Assembly: GCF_000710615.1 (NCBI RefSeq) | Contig: NZ_JDTH01000001.1 | Location: 868,001 to 932,000 of the forward strand | DNA: 64,000 nucleotides | DNA from: Haladaptatus cibarius D43 | GTDB lineage: Archaea; Halobacteriota; Halobacteria; Halobacteriales; Haladaptataceae | Direction of reading: 5' to 3' | Program-made: the position numbers and the translations under genes | Part shown: piece by piece, positions 45,382-54,582 of the stretch | Position numbering within the stretch: position 1 is the stretch's first letter | Layout: every line of letters starts with the position of its first letter | Notes under the pieces: generated by a model | Told to the model about the DNA's origin: nothing | The model's database searches: none | Seen by the model: the letters and a program-made list of their open reading frames with translations, nothing else

Positions 45382-47055
45382 ATGGCTCTCGACCAAATCA
45401 GTGCGGGTTGGCTGTCCGTCGTCCCGGCCCTCCTTGCGATTAGTCTCGCGTGGTATTCACGTGACGCTATCATCGGCTTGTTCGTCGGCGTCGCCAGCGC
45501 CGGGGCGGTGTACGGCGCACTAAAACCCGCGTCTGCGGGCGTCCCACAGGATATGATTGGCGGAGCGTTCGGCCCGACTCTCGGCGCGATATTCGGCCTG
45601 AAACACGTCCCGACCATCATCGCAACCTCTCCACTCTTTTCCGACGCGGGGTACGTCGAAAACGTTCTGCTCGCCATCTTCGCCATCGGCGGCATGATCG
45701 GCTTGATGATTCGCTCCGGCGCGATTCAGGGCGTCCTCGAAGCGCTGGTGAAACGGGCAGATTCCCCCGAAGACGCCGAGAAAGCGGCGTTTCTGGCGGG
45801 TATCGCCATCCACATTGACGACTATTTCAACTGCCTCGTGGTCGGGTCGATGATGCGCCCGCTAACTGACAAATACAACATTTCGCGGGCGAAACTCGCC
45901 TACTACGTTGACAGCGCCGGAAGTCCGGCGGCCCGCCTCGCCTTCTACTCGACGTGGGGCGTCGCGCTCATCGGTTTCATCGGGGGCGGCCTCGAACAGG
46001 CCGCGGCGCAGAACGCGCTCCCGTCCGACATGAGCGGCTACGTCGTCCAGAACGGCGATTCGGTGCAGGCCGCAACTGACCAAATCTGGCCGCTGTTTTT
46101 CAACAGCCTCGCGTTCGGCTTCTATTCGTGGACTGCCCTCATCATCGCCGCACTGGTCGCGTGGCAGGTCGTTCCCAACATCTTCGGCATGCGCGACGAA
46201 GAAGAGCGCGCCAGAAACGGCGGCGGCGTCATCGGCGAGGACGCCGACCCCATGATTTCCCGCGAGATGGACGAGTACGAGATGGCCGAGACGGCGACTC
46301 CCGATTGGCGGAACTTCGCCATTCCAATCGCCACGATGATTCTCGTCGGCCTCGGTGCGATGTTCTGGCGGCCGAATCCGGTCGTCTCCGCCCCGCAGAT
46401 GAACACCCTGCTCTCGCTCGGCGGCTACCAACTCATCCTCCCGGCGGGTGGTCAGTGGTCGTTCGACATCGGCGGCGTTCGACTCGGCCTCGCGTCCTTC
46501 GCCGCGCTGGTCGTCGCGTTCGTCCTGTACCGCGTGAAAGGCGACATCCCGAGCAACAAGGACGCGACGGAGGCCATGACGCGCGGATTCAAGGGTATTC
46601 TGCTCGCGGCGGTCATCCTGATGTTCGCCAGTTCCATTCAGAACGCCGTGACGATTCTGGGTATCTCCGATTTCGTTACGGACTGGTTCTCCGGCGTTCC
46701 GGCCTTCCTCGTGCCAGTTGCCCTCTTCGTCGTCACCAGCATGGTGAGCTTCTCGGACGGTAGTTCGTGGGCGACCTACGGAATCATGTTCCCGATTGCG
46801 ATTCCGGTGGCGTTCTCGACGGGCGCGAACCTGCCACTCGTCATGGGTGCCGTGTTCAGCGGCGGTATCTTCGGCGACCACAGTTCGCCCATCAGCGACA
46901 CCACGGTTCTCGCCTCCTCGACCAGCGGGAGCGACCACCTCGTCCACGTCAAAACGCAGATTCCCTACGCGATAATTTGCGCCACGATTGCGGGCACGAT
47001 GTTCCTCCTCCTCGGAATTACGCTTCCGGAGGGCTTCCGCATCTTCCCGTACTGA
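45382..47055 (+). CDS. NhaC-type Na+/H+ antiporter
   Basis: 557 residues with about 11-12 membrane helices. The family marker IAIHIDDYFNCLVVGSMMRPLTDKYNISRAKLAYYVDSAGSPA and the C-terminal MVSFSDGSSWATYGIMFPIAIPVAF...GGIFGDHSSPISDTTVLASS fit NhaC. It extrudes Na+ in exchange for H+, or in some members transports lactate or malate. It is a paralogue of the partial gene at the left edge. Confidence 0.9.
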   Translation: MALDQISAGWLSVVPALLAISLAWYSRDAIIGLFVGVASAGAVYGALKPASAGVPQDMIGGAFGPTLGAIFGLKHVPTIIATSPLFSDAGYVENVLLAIFAIGGMIGLMIRSGAIQGVLEALVKRADSPEDAEKAAFLAGIAIHIDDYFNCLVVGSMMRPLTDKYNISRAKLAYYVDSAGSPAARLAFYSTWGVALIGFIGGGLEQAAAQNALPSDMSGYVVQNGDSVQAATDQIWPLFFNSLAFGFYSWTALIIAALVAWQVVPNIFGMRDEEERARNGGGVIGEDADPMISREMDEYEMAETATPDWRNFAIPIATMILVGLGAMFWRPNPVVSAPQMNTLLSLGGYQLILPAGGQWSFDIGGVRLGLASFAALVVAFVLYRVKGDIPSNKDATEAMTRGFKGILLAAVILMFASSIQNAVTILGISDFVTDWFSGVPAFLVPVALFVVTSMVSFSDGSSWATYGIMFPIAIPVAFSTGANLPLVMGAVFSGGIFGDHSSPISDTTVLASSTSGSDHLVHVKTQIPYAIICATIAGTMFLLLGITLPEGFRIFPY

Positions 47056-47177
47056 AATCGGTTTTGGGCGGCTTTTCGATTGTCTGTTTTTCGACCACTG
47101 CGAAAACAGCGTTCAGTGGTACGTTTTGATTGTGTGTGATTACGGCCATCAAACACGACAACAAAAGAATCGCAGGG

Positions 47178-47200
47178 CGGGCAGGCCGCTGGCCTGCCCG
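47178..47200. terminator. 10-bp GC-rich hairpin between convergent genes
   Basis: CGGGCAGGCC-GCT-GGCCTGCCCG is a perfect stem-loop between NhaC and rfcL, without a T run. It may act as a bidirectional terminator. The 15-base GCTGGCCTGCCCGTC of its right half recurs exactly at 47266-47280 within the end of rfcL. Confidence 0.5.
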
Positions 47201-47247
47201 TCCAATCCAAAGTGACCTGCCGATTTCGATGCAGAGATTCGTCCTGC

Positions 47248-48720
47248 CTACACGAAGTCGCCAAAGCTGGCCTGCCCGTCGTCTCCGCCCGCATCTCCCT
47301 CGTCCTCGCTTTCGGCTTCTTCAGGCTCGTCGTCGGCCGAATCTTCGCCTTCCGACTCGGCTTCGACTTCCGAATCATCCTCTCCTTCATCGTCCGATTT
47401 CGAACCGAATCCACCCTCGAACGCGCCGCCTGAATGCTCGACTGCGGCTTGCTCTTTCAACTCCTCTGCGTCCTCCACGATTTGTTGGACTTTGTTTGTC
47501 GTCTTCCCGCTTCCCGTGACGAACGAAACGTGTTTTTCCTCCAAATCGTAACGCGCCGCCATCGCCACGGTCAACTCTCGATTCTTGCAGTGGTGGGTCA
47601 TCTCCGCGAGGTACGGCATGACCTCGCGTCTGGCCGTACTCATGCTGATGCCACTCTCTTCGGCGATTTGCCGGGCGATGTAGTCGCGGGTGTTGCGCGC
47701 GCCTTTCGAACTCCCGAGTTTGCGCCAGTAGCTCGGCGGGCCGTAGCGCGTCCACCCACTTTTCTTTCCACGGCGCGAGGCTGCGACCCCGGCAGTCGCG
47801 TTGTCGGTCGCGTAGCGCCAATAGCGGTAGTTCTGCGTGGCCCGAACCCGGCCCAACCAGCGGTCTGCGTTGGCCATGAAGCCGTAAGCGTCCGCGAGTT
47901 CCGCCCCTTGGTAATCCTTCGGGACGTTGTCTTCCACCCAGTTGAGCAGGTTGTCGGGCGTTTCGTCCACGTCGTAGGAAGCCTTCAGCGCGCCCTCCGC
48001 GTCCTGCTCTTTGATGAGGTCGTCCAGAAAGTCGAAGATGCCGCTCGTCGTATCTCGCTGGCCTGTCACCACGTCGTCGGCGGTGAGTTTTCCGTTCGAC
48101 GCCGCAACCGCTTGCAGGTCGTTCACGGCGGAGCGCAGGTCGCCGCTGTCATTCTCGGCGATGGCCTCCAGCGCTTCCGGTTCGTACTCGATGTTCTCTT
48201 GGCGGCAGATGTCGCGGAGAACCGGCGTGATGCTCCGGGCCGACACGTCGCGGAACTCGATGGTTTCACAGGCGTTTCGCAGGGAGTTCGACATGTCGTA
48301 AAACTCGTTTGCGATGAGGATGAGCGGTTGGTTCGCCGATTTTACGACATCCGTAATCGCCCGCGAGCCACCGCGGTCTGCGTTGTGCGTCAGGTTGTCC
48401 GCCTCGTCCATGATGACGATGCGCCTCCCCGACGTGCCTCCTGTCAGGGTGCCGCTTTTCGCGGCTTCGCCCGCGACGCGTTTTATCACGTCGCCGGTTC
48501 GCTGGTCGCTGGCGTTCAGTTCGATGGTCGGCCATCCCATGTCGTTCGCCAGCGCGTGGGCCGCCGAGGTCTTCCCGACACCGGGGCTTCCGTGGAGGAT
48601 GACGGCGTCCCCGTGTTCGTCCCACGTCTTTGCCCACTTGTGGAGGTTGTCCCGGGCCTTGTTGTTCCCGCGCACTTCAGAAAGCGTGCTCGGACGATAC
48701 TTCTCCGTCCAGTCTACCAT
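47248..48720 (-). CDS. rfcL: Replication factor C large subunit
   Basis: 490 residues. RFC box TEKYRPSTLSEV, Walker A GSPGVGKTS, Walker B IVIMDEADN, and sensor 1 LIANEF are visible in the AAA+ part. The C-terminal collar is followed by a long acidic tail (EDDSEVEAESEGEDSADDEPEEAESEDEGDAGG) and the final QASFGDFV, a possible PCNA-interacting (PIP-like) end. It loads the PCNA clamp with RfcS. No intein is present. Confidence 0.95.
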   Translation of the reverse strand: MVDWTEKYRPSTLSEVRGNNKARDNLHKWAKTWDEHGDAVILHGSPGVGKTSAAHALANDMGWPTIELNASDQRTGDVIKRVAGEAAKSGTLTGGTSGRRIVIMDEADNLTHNADRGGSRAITDVVKSANQPLILIANEFYDMSNSLRNACETIEFRDVSARSITPVLRDICRQENIEYEPEALEAIAENDSGDLRSAVNDLQAVAASNGKLTADDVVTGQRDTTSGIFDFLDDLIKEQDAEGALKASYDVDETPDNLLNWVEDNVPKDYQGAELADAYGFMANADRWLGRVRATQNYRYWRYATDNATAGVAASRRGKKSGWTRYGPPSYWRKLGSSKGARNTRDYIARQIAEESGISMSTARREVMPYLAEMTHHCKNRELTVAMAARYDLEEKHVSFVTGSGKTTNKVQQIVEDAEELKEQAAVEHSGGAFEGGFGSKSDDEGEDDSEVEAESEGEDSADDEPEEAESEDEGDAGGDDGQASFGDFV

Positions 48721-48794
48721 TACCTCGTTCTATGCAGGTGGTGCGTTTAGTGGTTGCGAAGGCTGAACCGAGCGACGCCAAAACGCTCGACGTC

Positions 48795-49685
48795 TCACAG
48801 CAGATTTCCTTCGGCAACCGGTATCACTTTCCCGCCGACCCGCACCTCGATTCCATTTTCGTCCTCGCCTCCCGACGCCCGAAGGTGGAGCAGCGAGGGC
48901 CGTCCCATCTCGTATCCTTGCTCGACTCGCACGTCGATTTCGTCCGAATCGAAGTAGTTGTGCTTAACCAGATATGCGGCCAGACATCCGTTCGAAGACC
49001 CGGTTGCCGGGTCTTCGGGGACGCCAGCGCAGTCGGCGAACACTCGCGCGTGCAGGTCGTTTTCGTCTTCGGTTTCCGGCGCGAAGAGCAGCACGTTCAG
49101 ATTTCCGTGCGGGCCGATGAGTTCCTCGTAGTACGGTTCGTGGTTCGTCTGCGCTCGCTTGACGGCGTCAAGCGAGCGCAGTGTCACGACGAGCGTCGGT
49201 AATCCGGTCGAGACGAGTTGAACGGGATACGCTTCGTCGATGTCGTCTTCGTTGAGAGAAAGAACGCGGGCCGCGAGCGAATGGTCGAACGTTTTCTCGA
49301 AGGTCGGCGGAATTTGGCGCATCCAGAACAGTTCAGTTCCGTCTTCGTCTCGCTCGACGTGAACCGGAATCTGCCCCACGCCGAGGTTCAGTGTCAGTTC
49401 GTCCGGTCTATCGTCGCGGACGAACTCACGAATCACGAACGCGGTGCCGAGGGTCGGATGCCCTGCGAACGGGATTTCCTCGGCCGGGTCGAAGATTCGA
49501 ACGTCGTAGCCGCCGTTTCCGTCTGCCGACTCGATGAACGTTGCTTCCGAGAAGTTGGTTTCTCGGGTGATTATCTGCATTTCCTCGTCGGACAGGGCCG
49601 CGGCGTCGTGGACGACTGCGAGTTGGTTGCCCGCGTATTTCTCCTGTGCGAACACGTCCACGACGTGCAATGGATTGGTGGGCAT
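48795..49685 (-). CDS. PhzF-family isomerase/epimerase-like protein
   Basis: 296 residues from ATG 49685. VVDVFAQEKYAGNQLAVV at the start, NFSEATFIE (the Glu that acts as acid/base in PhzF), PFAGHPTLGTA and the C-terminal DPATGSSNGCLAAYL are diagnostic for the PhzF fold. The natural substrate is unknown. The alternative start at 49775 lies in the promoter of the next divergent gene. Confidence 0.92.
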   Translation of the reverse strand: MPTNPLHVVDVFAQEKYAGNQLAVVHDAAALSDEEMQIITRETNFSEATFIESADGNGGYDVRIFDPAEEIPFAGHPTLGTAFVIREFVRDDRPDELTLNLGVGQIPVHVERDEDGTELFWMRQIPPTFEKTFDHSLAARVLSLNEDDIDEAYPVQLVSTGLPTLVVTLRSLDAVKRAQTNHEPYYEELIGPHGNLNVLLFAPETEDENDLHARVFADCAGVPEDPATGSSNGCLAAYLVKHNYFDSDEIDVRVEQGYEMGRPSLLHLRASGGEDENGIEVRVGGKVIPVAEGNLL

Positions 49686-49773
49686 AGCTGAATCTGCAGT
49701 CCGAAACGACAAATATGCATCTCCGATTTCCGCCCCGCACCTTTTTCGCTCGATAGGGCGTACTTTCTGTGCC

Positions 49774-50223
49774 ATGGGGGATACCGAAGCAGTGCAGATG
49801 GACGAGGAGGAACTGGAAGCGTTTTTGCAGACTGGAGGAACCGGCGTCGTCTCGTTTGCGGCGGGAACCGACGAACCGCCGCACTCGATTCCGGTTTCGT
49901 ATGGCTACGACGCAGCGACCGAACACTTCTATTTCCGGTTCGCAGCCGGGCCGGACAGCGAAAAGTCGGAACTCGTCGGGCGACCCATCTCCTTCGTCAC
50001 CTACGACGACGGTAACGGGGGATGGCGGAGCGTCATCGCCTCCGGGGAACTGGACGACGTGGAAGAGGCGGACATCGACTCGGAAATCGTGCAGGGAATG
50101 CGCCGAGTGGATATTCCGCTGGTCGATATTTTCGACCGGCCGTCGCGGGAGGTTTCGTTTCGGTTCTTCCACCTCGTGCCCGACGAACTGACGAGTAGAA
50201 AGGAGGTTCAGGCCGAAGACTGA
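49774..50223 (+). CDS. PNPOx-fold protein, pyridoxamine 5'-phosphate oxidase-related
   Basis: 149 residues from ATG 49774. LEAFLQTGGTGVVSFAAGTDEPPHSIPVSYGYDAATEHFYFRFAAGPDSEK is the split-barrel core. It likely binds a flavin or F420; the reaction is unknown. It is divergent from the PhzF-like gene. Confidence 0.8.
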   Translation: MGDTEAVQMDEEELEAFLQTGGTGVVSFAAGTDEPPHSIPVSYGYDAATEHFYFRFAAGPDSEKSELVGRPISFVTYDDGNGGWRSVIASGELDDVEEADIDSEIVQGMRRVDIPLVDIFDRPSREVSFRFFHLVPDELTSRKEVQAED

Positions 50224-50307
50224 ACGTTGGCAGAGGAGAATCGTTAGCGTGCAAGAGAATATCTAACTGTCAGAATATTTTTGTCCTTGTGATTTGTCGT
50301 CCATGCT

Positions 50308-50934
50308 ATGTTCCCCGAACGCATCGAGACGGAACGCCTCGTACTGGAAGCGCTGACGCACGAGAACGTCGATGTGTTCAATCTGTACCGGCACATCGCC
50401 CACGACGCGCCGAACATCGACGAGATTACGAAACACGTCTCGTGGGAGCCACACGCCACGCCCAAGGAGACGAAGGATTTCATCGACGCGATGGAGAAAA
50501 GCCGCGCCGACGGAAACGGTGCGGAGTTCGTGATTCGCTTGCAGCAGGGCGAAGAAGGTGCGTTCGAAAATGAAGACGATGATAGCGAAATCGTCGGCTT
50601 GACCGGGATAAACATGGATTGGGAGCGTCGAACCGGCACTCTCGGCTTGTGGATTCGCAAACCGTTCTGGGGTCGCGGCTACTCGGGTGAACGCGCCGCC
50701 GCGTTGCTGGAACTCGCGTTCGAGACGCTCGACCTCGAACTCGTTGCCGTCGAATATCTCGACGGCAACGAAAAGTCGGAGCGAGCCATTCGAAAATATA
50801 TCGACGCACACGGCGGCCAGTACGACGGCATCCTCCGCAACTGGCATCCCGACGGGGACGAGGTTCGTGATTCGCATCGCTACACCGTCACGCGCGAACA
50901 GTGGCAGGCGAACCACGGAGGTAATCGACCGTGA
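50308..50934 (+). CDS. GNAT acetyltransferase, RimJ/RimL-like
   Basis: 208 residues. ETERLVLEALTHENVD at the start and GTLGLWIRKPFWGRGYSGERAAALLELAFETLDLELVAVEYLDGNEKSERAIRKY with the acetyl-CoA pyrophosphate loop (FWGRGYSGE) match the ribosomal-protein N-acetyltransferase type. The target is unknown. Its stop overlaps the start of the next small gene by 4 bases. Confidence 0.88.
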   Translation: MFPERIETERLVLEALTHENVDVFNLYRHIAHDAPNIDEITKHVSWEPHATPKETKDFIDAMEKSRADGNGAEFVIRLQQGEEGAFENEDDDSEIVGLTGINMDWERRTGTLGLWIRKPFWGRGYSGERAAALLELAFETLDLELVAVEYLDGNEKSERAIRKYIDAHGGQYDGILRNWHPDGDEVRDSHRYTVTREQWQANHGGNRP

Positions 50935-51167
50935 CCGACCGATTCGACGTTCACGCGATGCGCCACCGCCTGAAACTAAAGCGGGACGCCGGACATACCT
51001 CGCTGTTCGAAAACCGCGACTCCGTGGCCTGTCCGGCGTGCGAGGAATCGTTTACCGAGGTACTGCTGACGGAACAGCGAGAACACAGCTTTCAACCGAC
51101 CGGGTCGATGCCGTTCTGTATCGTTCGAGAAGACAACCGGATTCTCCTGTTCACGCACGAATCGTGA
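50931..51167 (+). CDS. Small zinc-ribbon-like protein
   Basis: 78 residues. FDVHAMRHRLKLKRDAGHTSLFENRDSVACPACEESF holds one CxxC knuckle; only one more Cys (PFCIVRE) is found downstream, so zinc binding would need a partner or a non-Cys ligand. It is translationally coupled to the acetyltransferase. Similar proteins are common in haloarchaea, but I do not know a function. Confidence 0.65.
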   Translation: MTDRFDVHAMRHRLKLKRDAGHTSLFENRDSVACPACEESFTEVLLTEQREHSFQPTGSMPFCIVREDNRILLFTHES

Positions 51168-51193
51168 AAATCGTCTTTTTGATTGCTCGCTGG

Positions 51194-51421
51194 TTACGAC
51201 TTGTACTTCGCAATCAACGTCCACAGACCAAAGCCCATCCCGGTTCCGGCCGCCGAAGCGGTCAGTCCCATCGAGAGAAACGCCAGCGTTTGCACGAACA
51301 ACACGGCTACTGATGGAACACTGGTTCGAAGCGGTACCTGTGCCTCTTCGTCCCGAATCGTCGGAACGAGCGAAATCATGATGACGATACTACCCGCTAG
51401 GAAGACGTACTCTTGCCACAT
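51194..51421 (-). CDS. Small membrane protein, function unknown
   Basis: 75 residues from ATG 51421 (MWQEYVFLAGSIVIMISLVP) with helices at about 5-20 and 35-60 and a C-terminal AKYKS. No family is recognised. Longer upstream readings enter AT-rich non-coding DNA. Confidence 0.6.
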   Translation of the reverse strand: MWQEYVFLAGSIVIMISLVPTIRDEEAQVPLRTSVPSVAVLFVQTLAFLSMGLTASAAGTGMGFGLWTLIAKYKS

Positions 51422-51592
51422 TCGTTTCTCACCTCCTGCCGCGCCCCGGGGAGAGAGTAACGGGGGGTTGGCAGGCGTTATACAGAGATTAACTCGGAGT
51501 CGAATAAATATCTCGGTTTGGGATGAGTTCTTGGATGATTTATAATTCTGGAGGTGTGCTATCGAGTCCCGTGCAACTATCCGTTTCGAGGT

Positions 51593-51608
51593 TGATTCAC
51601 TTCCGAAA
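51593..51608. repeat. Second copy of the 16-base element end
   Basis: TGATTCACTTCCGAAA, identical to 14274-14289. Here no inverse partner is found nearby, so it may be a solo end or coincidence. Confidence 0.3.
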
Positions 51609-51617
51609 CTTCTCAAT

Positions 51618-52133
51618 TCACAACGTTCGGGCGACCATCTCGCCCCAATGTTCGAAACCGTGGCGGTCGTAAAACGCCTTCGCGCGGTCGTTTTCCCGAT
51701 CAACGTCGAGAACGAGTCTGTCCAACGGCAGCGGTTGGTCGCGTGCGAGTTCGACTGCGGCATCCATCAGGTCGTCCGCAACGTCGGTTCCGCGGTACTC
51801 CGGTCGGACGAAAATCTCGTTGAGGACTGCGGCGTCCCAGATAAACGCGAGTCGAGCGGGCAAAACGAAGACATAGCCCGCGAGTTCGCCATCCGTTATT
51901 TCGTTATCTTTCCCATTCGCGTCTGCAACCGTAACACAGCGTTCGTCGTCCGCTCCGCATCGCCCGACCCAGTTCAGATACTCCTCGCGGTAGTCGTCGG
52001 TCAGTTTCTCGCTGTAGACCTCGGCTTTGTCGTCCGCGCCGGTTCCCTCCCCGAGTCCGAGTTCGAACCCGCGTTTGAGTTCCCACAACTGTTTTGCGTC
52101 GGATTCGGTTCCGTCGTAGGGTCTGATTTCCAT
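51618..52133 (-). CDS. GNAT-family N-acetyltransferase
   Basis: 171 residues. The core NEIFVRPEYRGTDVADDLMDAAVELAR (acetyl-CoA-binding, variant of RxxGxG) and RENDRAKAFYDRHGFEHWGE near the C-terminus are typical GNAT. The substrate is unknown. Confidence 0.85.
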   Translation of the reverse strand: MEIRPYDGTESDAKQLWELKRGFELGLGEGTGADDKAEVYSEKLTDDYREEYLNWVGRCGADDERCVTVADANGKDNEITDGELAGYVFVLPARLAFIWDAAVLNEIFVRPEYRGTDVADDLMDAAVELARDQPLPLDRLVLDVDRENDRAKAFYDRHGFEHWGEMVARTL

Positions 52134-52157
52134 ACCCTCTGTCGAGAGGGAAGCGGC

Positions 52158-52769
52158 TTACTTGTTGCGTGACTCCCACATTCGAAAGCCGACGATACCG
52201 AAACTCATCGCGCCCAGCAAAAGCTGTCGGCCACTTTTGACGATTGGAAAGACGCGCTCTTCTTTCGCCGGGTCAGGCCCTCTTGCGAGGTCAAAGCCGG
52301 TTCCGTAGTGCGTATTTTCCGTTGAACCGCGAGCCTCTGGTTCGATGAACGTCTGGACGACGCCTTCCTGGTTCGAAACCTCTACTTTCCCGGAGACGCT
52401 GTAAAACTGGTCGTGAACCGGATAGAACACGTTGACACCGTTGGTGACCAAATCCAATCCGATTCCCGCGACGAGCAGTGCGACGAGACTCACCCACGCG
52501 ACTCGAACTCCGTAGGCTCCCCAGCGCCGACGAATCCAACTCCCGCCGATTTTGTCCGTGAACAGCAGTAGACCGATTCCCGCCGGGAGGAGAAGCGTGT
52601 GAAAGACGGCTCTGTGTCCCCCCGGAATCCACAGTCCGACCAGCGTGTCGAGGTCGGGTATCGCGGCGGCGACCATTACGATCATCGCGGCTCGATTGTC
52701 GAAATGGTCGGAAAGCAGTGACGTGGCGAGCAGTCCCGCCACCGCAACGTGTACGACCACTGATGGCAT
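52158..52769 (-). CDS. Membrane-bound metal-dependent hydrolase (YdjM/DUF457-like)
   Basis: 203 residues from ATG 52769. MPSVVVHVAVAGLLA, AAAIPDLDTLVGL and GGHRAVFHTLLLP hold the His and Asp residues of the YdjM-type active site, spread over four membrane helices (about 5-20, 30-45, 55-75, 85-110) and a further one near the C-terminus. The hydrolysed substrate is unknown. Confidence 0.82.
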   Translation of the reverse strand: MPSVVVHVAVAGLLATSLLSDHFDNRAAMIVMVAAAIPDLDTLVGLWIPGGHRAVFHTLLLPAGIGLLLFTDKIGGSWIRRRWGAYGVRVAWVSLVALLVAGIGLDLVTNGVNVFYPVHDQFYSVSGKVEVSNQEGVVQTFIEPEARGSTENTHYGTGFDLARGPDPAKEERVFPIVKSGRQLLLGAMSFGIVGFRMWESRNK

Positions 52770-52958
52770 CACACGGTGGATGACAGGGTTACGGATAGTA
52801 ATTGTCCGACAACGGGTGCGGTAGGTTCGCCGTACTTCACGCTATGGAGTCGGTACGTGTTGGTTACTCTCTTCTGGATTTGGTGTAACAGTGGTTTGGA
52901 GGTTTATCGGGTGGTTTTTGAGTCTCGGTTGCCGATTTTCTCCGGAGAGTTTCGTTCA

Positions 52959-53235
52959 AATCACGACTCTACATAACCGCCCCCGCACCGCAACCGTCCA
53001 CATACCTACCCAACCGACTCCTTCACTCACTTTGTTCGCTCAGTCGCCCCTCGCGCGGGCGAATCGACGTTCGCCTTCGCACGCCACAGAACTTGATCAC
53101 TCAGGCGGAAGGATGCGCCAGCGCGTTCGCACGAATGCCGAACGCTAGTGAGGCATGGGTGCAACTTCCGCGCTGGCGGGGAGGAGTGGGGAAACTGCGG
53201 TTGCAATTCGGGGGCGGTTATGTAGAATCGTGATT
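52959..53235. repeat. MITE-like element, copy D, with 26-bp terminal inverted repeats
   Basis: The ends 52959-52984 and 53210-53235 are inverse copies with 25 of 26 matches (outermost AATCACGA, innermost ACCGCCCCC). The 277-bp body contains CCCAACCGAC, nested hairpins such as GGCGAA/TTCGCC and no frame for a transposase. This is the clearest transposable-looking copy of the family A-D. The gap 52770-53451 holds no gene apart from this element. Confidence 0.75.
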
Positions 53236-53451
53236 ACCGAGCGCGAACTTCTCAAACCAAAGGAAAAAGCACTACTCTCACAAAAACAAAAATAACTCCC
53301 AATTGGTCTGTTTGTTCTCAAAATCTGGAGGATGGTTAAAACGAGTCTCATCACTGCAAACAATCAACCCACTCACTCGTCCACGTAGTTTCGACGGGTG
53401 TCGAAGGGGGCTTTCGATACGTTTTTCTGTGCCACTGCCACATCCAAATTC

Positions 53452-54159
53452 ATGACAGATGCGCGCCGGACGCTCGCGGAACAAATCGCGGGTGAAATCA
53501 CCTTGAGCGACGACCCCGGGGCGACCCTGAGAAAGTGGCGCACGGATTTCGACGTGTCTCAGACCGCGCTCGCAGACCACCTCGACGTTTCCTCGTCGGT
53601 CATTTCTGACTACGAGAGCGGGCGGCGCGAAAATCCCGGCATCGGCGTCGTTCGCCGAACCGTCACGGCGCTGTTGGACATCGACCAACAGCGCGGTGGC
53701 AACCGAATCCGGCAGTACGCCCGCGTCCTCTCCGCGGGGTTCGACAGCACCATCGTCAACGATTTGCGCGAATATCCGACGAGCGTTCCGCTCTCTCGGT
53801 TGTACGACGCCATTGATGCCACGGAAATCGCGTCGGGCGCGAAAAACGAAATCACGGGCCACACCGTCATCGACAGCATCGAAGCCATCACCCGACTCTC
53901 TAGCGAGGAGTTCTACCGCCTCTACGGCCAGAGCACGAGTCGCGCGCTCGTCTTTACGAACGTCACGCGCGGGGAATCCCCGCTGGTCGCCATGCGCGTC
54001 GTCAACCCGACGCCGAACGCGGTCGTCCTCCACGGACTCGACGCTGACGACCTGTGGGAACACGCGTCGAAGATGGCCCAACTCGACGGCTTTTCTTTGG
54101 CCGTCACCGACTGCGACAAAGAAATCATGGTCGATGCCATGCGCGACCTCGCCGTGTGA
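53452..54159 (+). CDS. XRE-type HTH transcription regulator
   Basis: 235 residues from ATG 53452. The HTH (about 30-62) reads WRTDFDVSQTALADHLDVSSSVISDYESGRRENPG, typical for the XRE/Cro superfamily. The C-terminal ~150 residues (RLYDAIDATEIASG...EEFYRLYGQSTSRALVFTNVTRGESPLVAMRVVNPTPNAVVLHG) form an archaeal ligand-sensing-like domain. Targets are unknown. Confidence 0.85.
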   Translation: MTDARRTLAEQIAGEITLSDDPGATLRKWRTDFDVSQTALADHLDVSSSVISDYESGRRENPGIGVVRRTVTALLDIDQQRGGNRIRQYARVLSAGFDSTIVNDLREYPTSVPLSRLYDAIDATEIASGAKNEITGHTVIDSIEAITRLSSEEFYRLYGQSTSRALVFTNVTRGESPLVAMRVVNPTPNAVVLHGLDADDLWEHASKMAQLDGFSLAVTDCDKEIMVDAMRDLAV

Positions 54160-54245
54160 AAAACAGGAAATAACCGACGGGGTATGTAAATGATGGCGTT
54201 GTGAAGGCGAGAATTGAACTCAATTAGATGTGTCTGATTGATTTA

Positions 54246-54524
54246 ATGAGTGCAGAGAAATCCCACGAGGGTGTCGCCTCAAACTGTCCGACGTGCCCGT
54301 GGTGTGCAGAACGTATCGACCAACAGACTGATGATGTTCGTATCTCTTCTCCCGGTCGCTGTCCGCCGAGCCATACGTGGCACCTCCACGTCGATTGTGC
54401 TGGCCAGTGGCGGGATTTCGTTTCGAACCTCCGAACTCTCGCCGGACGCGGCGCGTTTGGAACACTCGTGGAGGGGCCGCTTTCCGGCGACGTGAACGAG
54501 ATGGTCGAATGGAACGATTCCTAA
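54246..54524 (+). CDS. Small Cys-rich protein, possible zinc binder
   Basis: 92 residues from ATG 54246 (a longer start at 54228 is possible). NCPTCPWCAERID provides three Cys, and HTWHLHVDC adds His and Cys, so a zinc site is likely. The role is unknown. It precedes the proteasome operon by about 60 bases. Confidence 0.6.
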   Translation: MSAEKSHEGVASNCPTCPWCAERIDQQTDDVRISSPGRCPPSHTWHLHVDCAGQWRDFVSNLRTLAGRGAFGTLVEGPLSGDVNEMVEWNDS

Positions 54525-54530
54525 CACGAA

Positions 54531-54546
54531 CTAAAATATATTTTAG
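54531..54546 (+). promoter_or_regulatory. Palindromic TATA region of the proteasome operon
   Basis: CTAAAATATATTTTAG is a perfect 16-base palindrome whose centre is a TATA box. It ends 36 bases before ATG 54583, leaving a leader of about 10-20 bases. A symmetrical box could bind TBP in either orientation or serve as an operator. Confidence 0.5.
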
Positions 54547-54582
54547 CTAACACTTTTCCGAACGTGGAACTTTCGTTTTGTT

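Noticed and set aside
45862-46947. 361-codon minus frame inside the NhaC gene
   Set aside because: Very charged shadow chain opposite a well-supported membrane protein.
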